Source: Actinobacteria bacterium 21-64-8 (GTDB lineage: Bacteria > Actinomycetota > Acidimicrobiia > Acidimicrobiales > RAAP-2). From it: a stretch of DNA of 9,026 nucleotides. The notes below the pieces were generated by a model. That model ran no database searches. It had not been told where the DNA came from and was given only the letters and a program-made list of their open reading frames with translations. Every line of letters begins with the position of its first letter. Within the stretch, counting starts at the first letter, position 1. The stretch is from assembly GCA_002255315.1 (NCBI GenBank), contig NCBD01000029.1, positions 1 to 9,026 on the forward strand, in the 5' to 3' direction. Of this stretch, positions 7,318 to 9,026 are shown one piece after another. The position numbers were made by a program, and so were the translations under genes.

Positions 7318-7734
7318 CTAGCGAAGTTGCGCGCGCTCGCGCTCGTCGAGGGCCGTCTCTAACCACGAGCCGATTTCGGCGAGGGACGCCCCCGGGGTAA
7401 AGACGCGCGCCACGCCACTCGCTTCGAGGGTTGTGACGTCGTCGTCGGGAATAATGCCCCCGACCATTAACACGACGTCGTCGCGTTCGTGCTGCTTTAA
7501 CAGGTCGAGCACCCTCGGCACCAAGACCGAGTGCGCCCCCGAGAGCAGCGACAGTCCCAGGGCGTCGGCGTCTTCTTGAATCACGGCCTGGACGATCTGC
7601 TCGGGGCTCTGGTGCAGACCGGTGTAGACGACCTCAAAACCGGCGTCGCGCAGGGCTCGCGCGATGACCTTGGCACCTCGATCGTGTCCGTCGAGTCCCG
7701 GTTTCGCGACGACGACGCGGTAGGTGCGATCCAT
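7318..7734 (-). CDS. Stand-alone B12-binding subunit of methylmalonyl-CoA mutase type
   Basis: This 138-residue protein is a free cobalamin-binding domain. It carries all three family signatures: DGHDRG (15-20, DxHxxG, with H17 as the cobalt ligand), SLLSGAH (62-68) and the GG of VGGIIPDDD (91-99). The KPGLDGHDRGAKV opening is that of the C-terminal domain of methylmalonyl-CoA mutase and of small subunits encoded apart from the catalytic TIM barrel. The large subunit is not in the window. A related acyl-CoA mutase (isobutyryl- or ethylmalonyl-type) cannot be excluded. Placement directly before sucCD favours the methylmalonyl-CoA/succinyl-CoA reaction. The start is ATG; a GTG one codon earlier is possible, and a TGA just before that excludes anything longer. 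It is the first gene of the operon. Confidence 0.9.
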   Translation of the reverse strand: MDRTYRVVVAKPGLDGHDRGAKVIARALRDAGFEVVYTGLHQSPEQIVQAVIQEDADALGLSLLSGAHSVLVPRVLDLLKQHERDDVVLMVGGIIPDDDVTTLEASGVARVFTPGASLAEIGSWLETALDERERAQLR

Positions 7735-7742
7735 CACCCCTC

Positions 7743-7748
7743 AGTCTA
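7743..7748 (-). promoter_or_regulatory. Candidate -10 element for the operon
   Basis: On the minus strand TAGACT fits the TANNNT -10 consensus and ends 8 bases before the ATG of the B12-binding subunit. At that distance transcription would begin at or next to the start codon, giving a leaderless mRNA, a common arrangement in actinobacteria. No convincing -35 lies 17-18 bases further up. GAGGGG just before the ATG could instead act as a ribosome site on a longer transcript. Confidence 0.35.
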
Positions 7749-7804
7749 CGTGGCAACGAGATGAGCTCCTAAAGAGGCGCTCGGTTGGTGACCAGTGTCG
7801 TAGG

Positions 7805-7827
7805 CGTGGGGGTAACGCGCGCCCACG
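7805..7827. repeat. Inverted repeat CGTGGG-N11-CCCACG
   Basis: Two perfect 6-base arms (7805-7810 and 7822-7827) flank an 11-base spacer, about 70-90 bases upstream of the eight-gene operon in the divergent intergenic region. It could be an operator or a chance palindrome in GC-rich DNA. Confidence 0.35.
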
Positions 7828-7858
7828 ATCAACCTCGAACGCTCGGGCCCGCACCTTA

Positions 7859-7881
7859 GGGTCCACGAACGTCGTTGACCC
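7859..7881. repeat. 23-bp imperfect palindrome in the divergent intergenic region
   Basis: The arms GGGTC-c-ACGA and TCGT-t-GACCC surround a 3-base centre (ACG), with nine of ten arm positions paired. It lies between the two divergent transcription units, where an operator would be expected. The right arm contains TTGACC, which also resembles a -35 box for plus-strand transcription, but no -10 at good spacing follows. Confidence 0.45.
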
Positions 7882-7968
7882 CCTAGTGCGAGTGGCCCAG
7901 TGGTACTAGTTCATTTGGCGAACCGAGATGGGGTCGATTTGCATCTGGGCGCAACGTCGGGTTCCTTT

Positions 7969-7981
7969 TAGGGTCACCCTA
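7969..7981. repeat. 13-bp perfect palindrome TAGGGT-C-ACCCTA at the small ORF start
   Basis: The two 6-base arms are perfect around a single C. The last base is the A of the ATG at 7981. The left arm TAGGGT also fits TANNNT and ends 6 bases before that ATG, so it could be a -10 for a leaderless transcript. The octamer TTAGGGTC occurs here (7968-7975) and again at 7856-7863 in the larger palindrome, hinting at a shared binding half-site. Confidence 0.4.
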
Positions 7982-8106
7982 TGAGTCCGTACCCTTCTCG
8001 TTGGAAGCTTCGTGGGCGTGCGCGGGCGTTCATCGACGAGTCGGGTTCAGCACGGGTCGCGAGTCAGTTCAACGTTGACGCCGCGAAGAGGCGCGCTTCG
8101 CGATGA
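7981..8106 (+). CDS. Possible small protein of 41 residues upstream of the response regulator
   Basis: The frame runs from ATG at 7981 to TGA at 8104-8106. Its stop overlaps the ATG of the response regulator as ATGA, the same coupling seen between folD and the cupin. The product is short and very basic (MSPYPSRWKLRGRARAF at the start, AAKRRASR at the end), with no recognised domain, signal or membrane segment. AGGG 7 bases before the ATG is a passable ribosome site. A stop directly upstream in the same frame fixes the start. It may be a true small gene, a leader peptide that controls translation of the regulator, or chance. If it is not real, 7738-8102 is a 365-base non-coding region holding only the inverted repeats listed. 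Confidence 0.4.
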   Translation: MSPYPSRWKLRGRARAFIDESGSARVASQFNVDAAKRRASR

Positions 8107-9026
8107 CCGCCTTCTCCCCCGCGACGGCCCCTCTCGCTCGCGACTCGACGTCGCCAACCCACCCCATTCGAGTGCTCGTCTGTGACGACAACCCCCAGGT
8201 CCTCGACGTCATTGGAGCGTTGCTCACAAGTGAGGACGGTTTCGAACTCGTGGGCGTGGCGATGACCACGGAGCGCGCACTCGAGCACGCGGCCCACAGC
8301 CATCCCGACGTCGCCATTGTCGACGTGAGCATGCCCACGATGGGTGGCACCTTCCTCGCTCGAGAGCTACGGCGGCGAGGTCTGTGCGCCCAGGTCGTGG
8401 CGCTGTCGGGTTCGGACGATCACGACACCGTGCTCGCCATGTTGGACGCGGGTTCGTGCGCCTACCTGCTCAAGAGCGACGCGCCGACGGCAATCTTTGA
8501 CACCCTGCGTCGCTCCATGCGAGGCGAGACCGTCTTGGCGCCACGCCTCACGCACGAACTCGTCGACGAGATGTTAAAGAAGCGCACCGTCGAACAACGA
8601 GAGCACGTCGCGCTCGGACACCTCCAAGCGCTCGTCGAAGGCGCCTTTCGAGACGGCAACGTCCTCGAGATTGTTGGCCAACCGATTTTCGATCTCGATC
8701 GCAATCGCGTCGTCGGCGTCGAGGCGCTCGCTCGCTTTCACTTCCACGCCGAGAGCTCCCACGCGCCCGACTACTGGTTCAACGCGGCGGCCCAAGTCGG
8801 TCTTCAGTCAGAGCTCGAACTGCTCGCGGTTCGTCGAGCGATCACGCGCTTGGCCGACCTGCCCGAGGGCGCGTACCTTTCGATCAACGCCTCACCCTCG
8901 ACGGTGAGCTCGCCCGCGTTTCTCGAACTCTTCTCTGGGGCCACGGCGGCACGAGTCGTTATCGAGATTACCGAACACACCGAGGTTCCCGACTACCTGG
9001 CGTTGCGCGAGCGACTCGCCCCACTG
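8103..9026 (+). CDS. Response regulator with receiver and EAL (c-di-GMP phosphodiesterase) domains, C-terminus outside window
   Basis: The frame is open from ATG at 8103 to the right edge, giving 308 codons without a stop. Residues about 22-140 form a receiver domain: acidic pair D28/D29 in VLVCDDN, phospho-acceptor D74 in IVDVSMP, S102 in ALSGSD and K124 in YLLKSD. A linker of about 40 residues, probably helical, follows. From about 170 an EAL domain begins. It has QPIFDLDRNRVVGVEALARF at 193-212 with E207 of the EAL triplet, N262 in LSINASP and E288 in VIEITEH. The first metal ligands of an active phosphodiesterase are thus present; the rest of the domain is cut off. It probably degrades cyclic di-GMP in response to phosphorylation by an unseen histidine kinase. 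A TGA shortly upstream in frame excludes a longer start. It diverges from the metabolic operon and shares no evident function with it. Confidence 0.88.
   Translation, partial: MTAFSPATAPLARDSTSPTHPIRVLVCDDNPQVLDVIGALLTSEDGFELVGVAMTTERALEHAAHSHPDVAIVDVSMPTMGGTFLARELRRRGLCAQVVALSGSDDHDTVLAMLDAGSCAYLLKSDAPTAIFDTLRRSMRGETVLAPRLTHELVDEMLKKRTVEQREHVALGHLQALVEGAFRDGNVLEIVGQPIFDLDRNRVVGVEALARFHFHAESSHAPDYWFNAAAQVGLQSELELLAVRRAITRLADLPEGAYLSINASPSTVSSPAFLELFSGATAARVVIEITEHTEVPDYLALRERLAPL

Noticed and set aside
7724..7909. Plus-strand 61-codon frame at the left side of the intergenic region
   Set aside because: It starts inside the B12-binding gene on the other strand and crosses the promoter region. 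There is no ribosome site and no recognisable sequence.
7738..7980. A cobalamin riboswitch or tRNA was looked for upstream of the B12-linked operon
   Set aside because: No B12-box-like sequence and no cloverleaf or TPsiC-arm pattern was found. The short gap before the ATG also leaves little room for a riboswitch.

Overview
The window reads as a piece of a high-GC bacterial chromosome, most likely from an actinomycete-type organism (Actinomycetota). Possibly it is one of the deeper lineages such as Acidimicrobiia, but that finer placement is inference. The evidence is the strongly GC-rich third codon positions, the actinobacterial style of FolD (GRGLTIGRP) and PurN (LNTHPSLLPAF), and the use of GTG and TTG starts. 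No mobile element, CRISPR array, tRNA or rRNA is visible.

Layout from left to right. Positions 1-818 (minus strand) hold the first 272 codons of a secreted protein whose end lies outside the window. It has a signal peptide followed by tandem repeats of about 103 residues, each with two cysteines. A gap of 198 bases (819-1016) carries hairpins and a weak promoter candidate. Positions 1017-7734 (minus strand) are a tightly packed run of eight genes, read right to left: B12-binding mutase subunit, sucC, sucD, purN, purH, folD, a small cupin, metF. Neighbouring genes are 0-12 bases apart or overlap by 4, so this is very probably one transcription unit. Positions 7738-7980 form a divergent intergenic region with several inverted repeats. 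On the plus strand follow a possible 41-codon gene (7981-8106) and, overlapping it by ATGA, a response regulator with a receiver domain and an EAL domain (8103-9026) that runs off the right edge.

The operon makes metabolic sense in two linked halves. The B12-binding subunit belongs to the mutase that interconverts methylmalonyl-CoA and succinyl-CoA, and SucCD interconverts succinyl-CoA and succinate with formation of a nucleoside triphosphate. FolD makes 10-formyl-tetrahydrofolate from methylene-tetrahydrofolate. PurN and PurH spend 10-formyl-tetrahydrofolate in purine synthesis. MetF draws methylene-tetrahydrofolate off toward methionine. The cupin between folD and metF is the one member whose role is unclear.

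Most of the window is core metabolism. I do not see a clear new defence or mobile system. The parts most worth a second look are the cysteine-paired repeat protein, the orphan cupin, the mixed operon, and the small gene with palindromes in front of the EAL response regulator.
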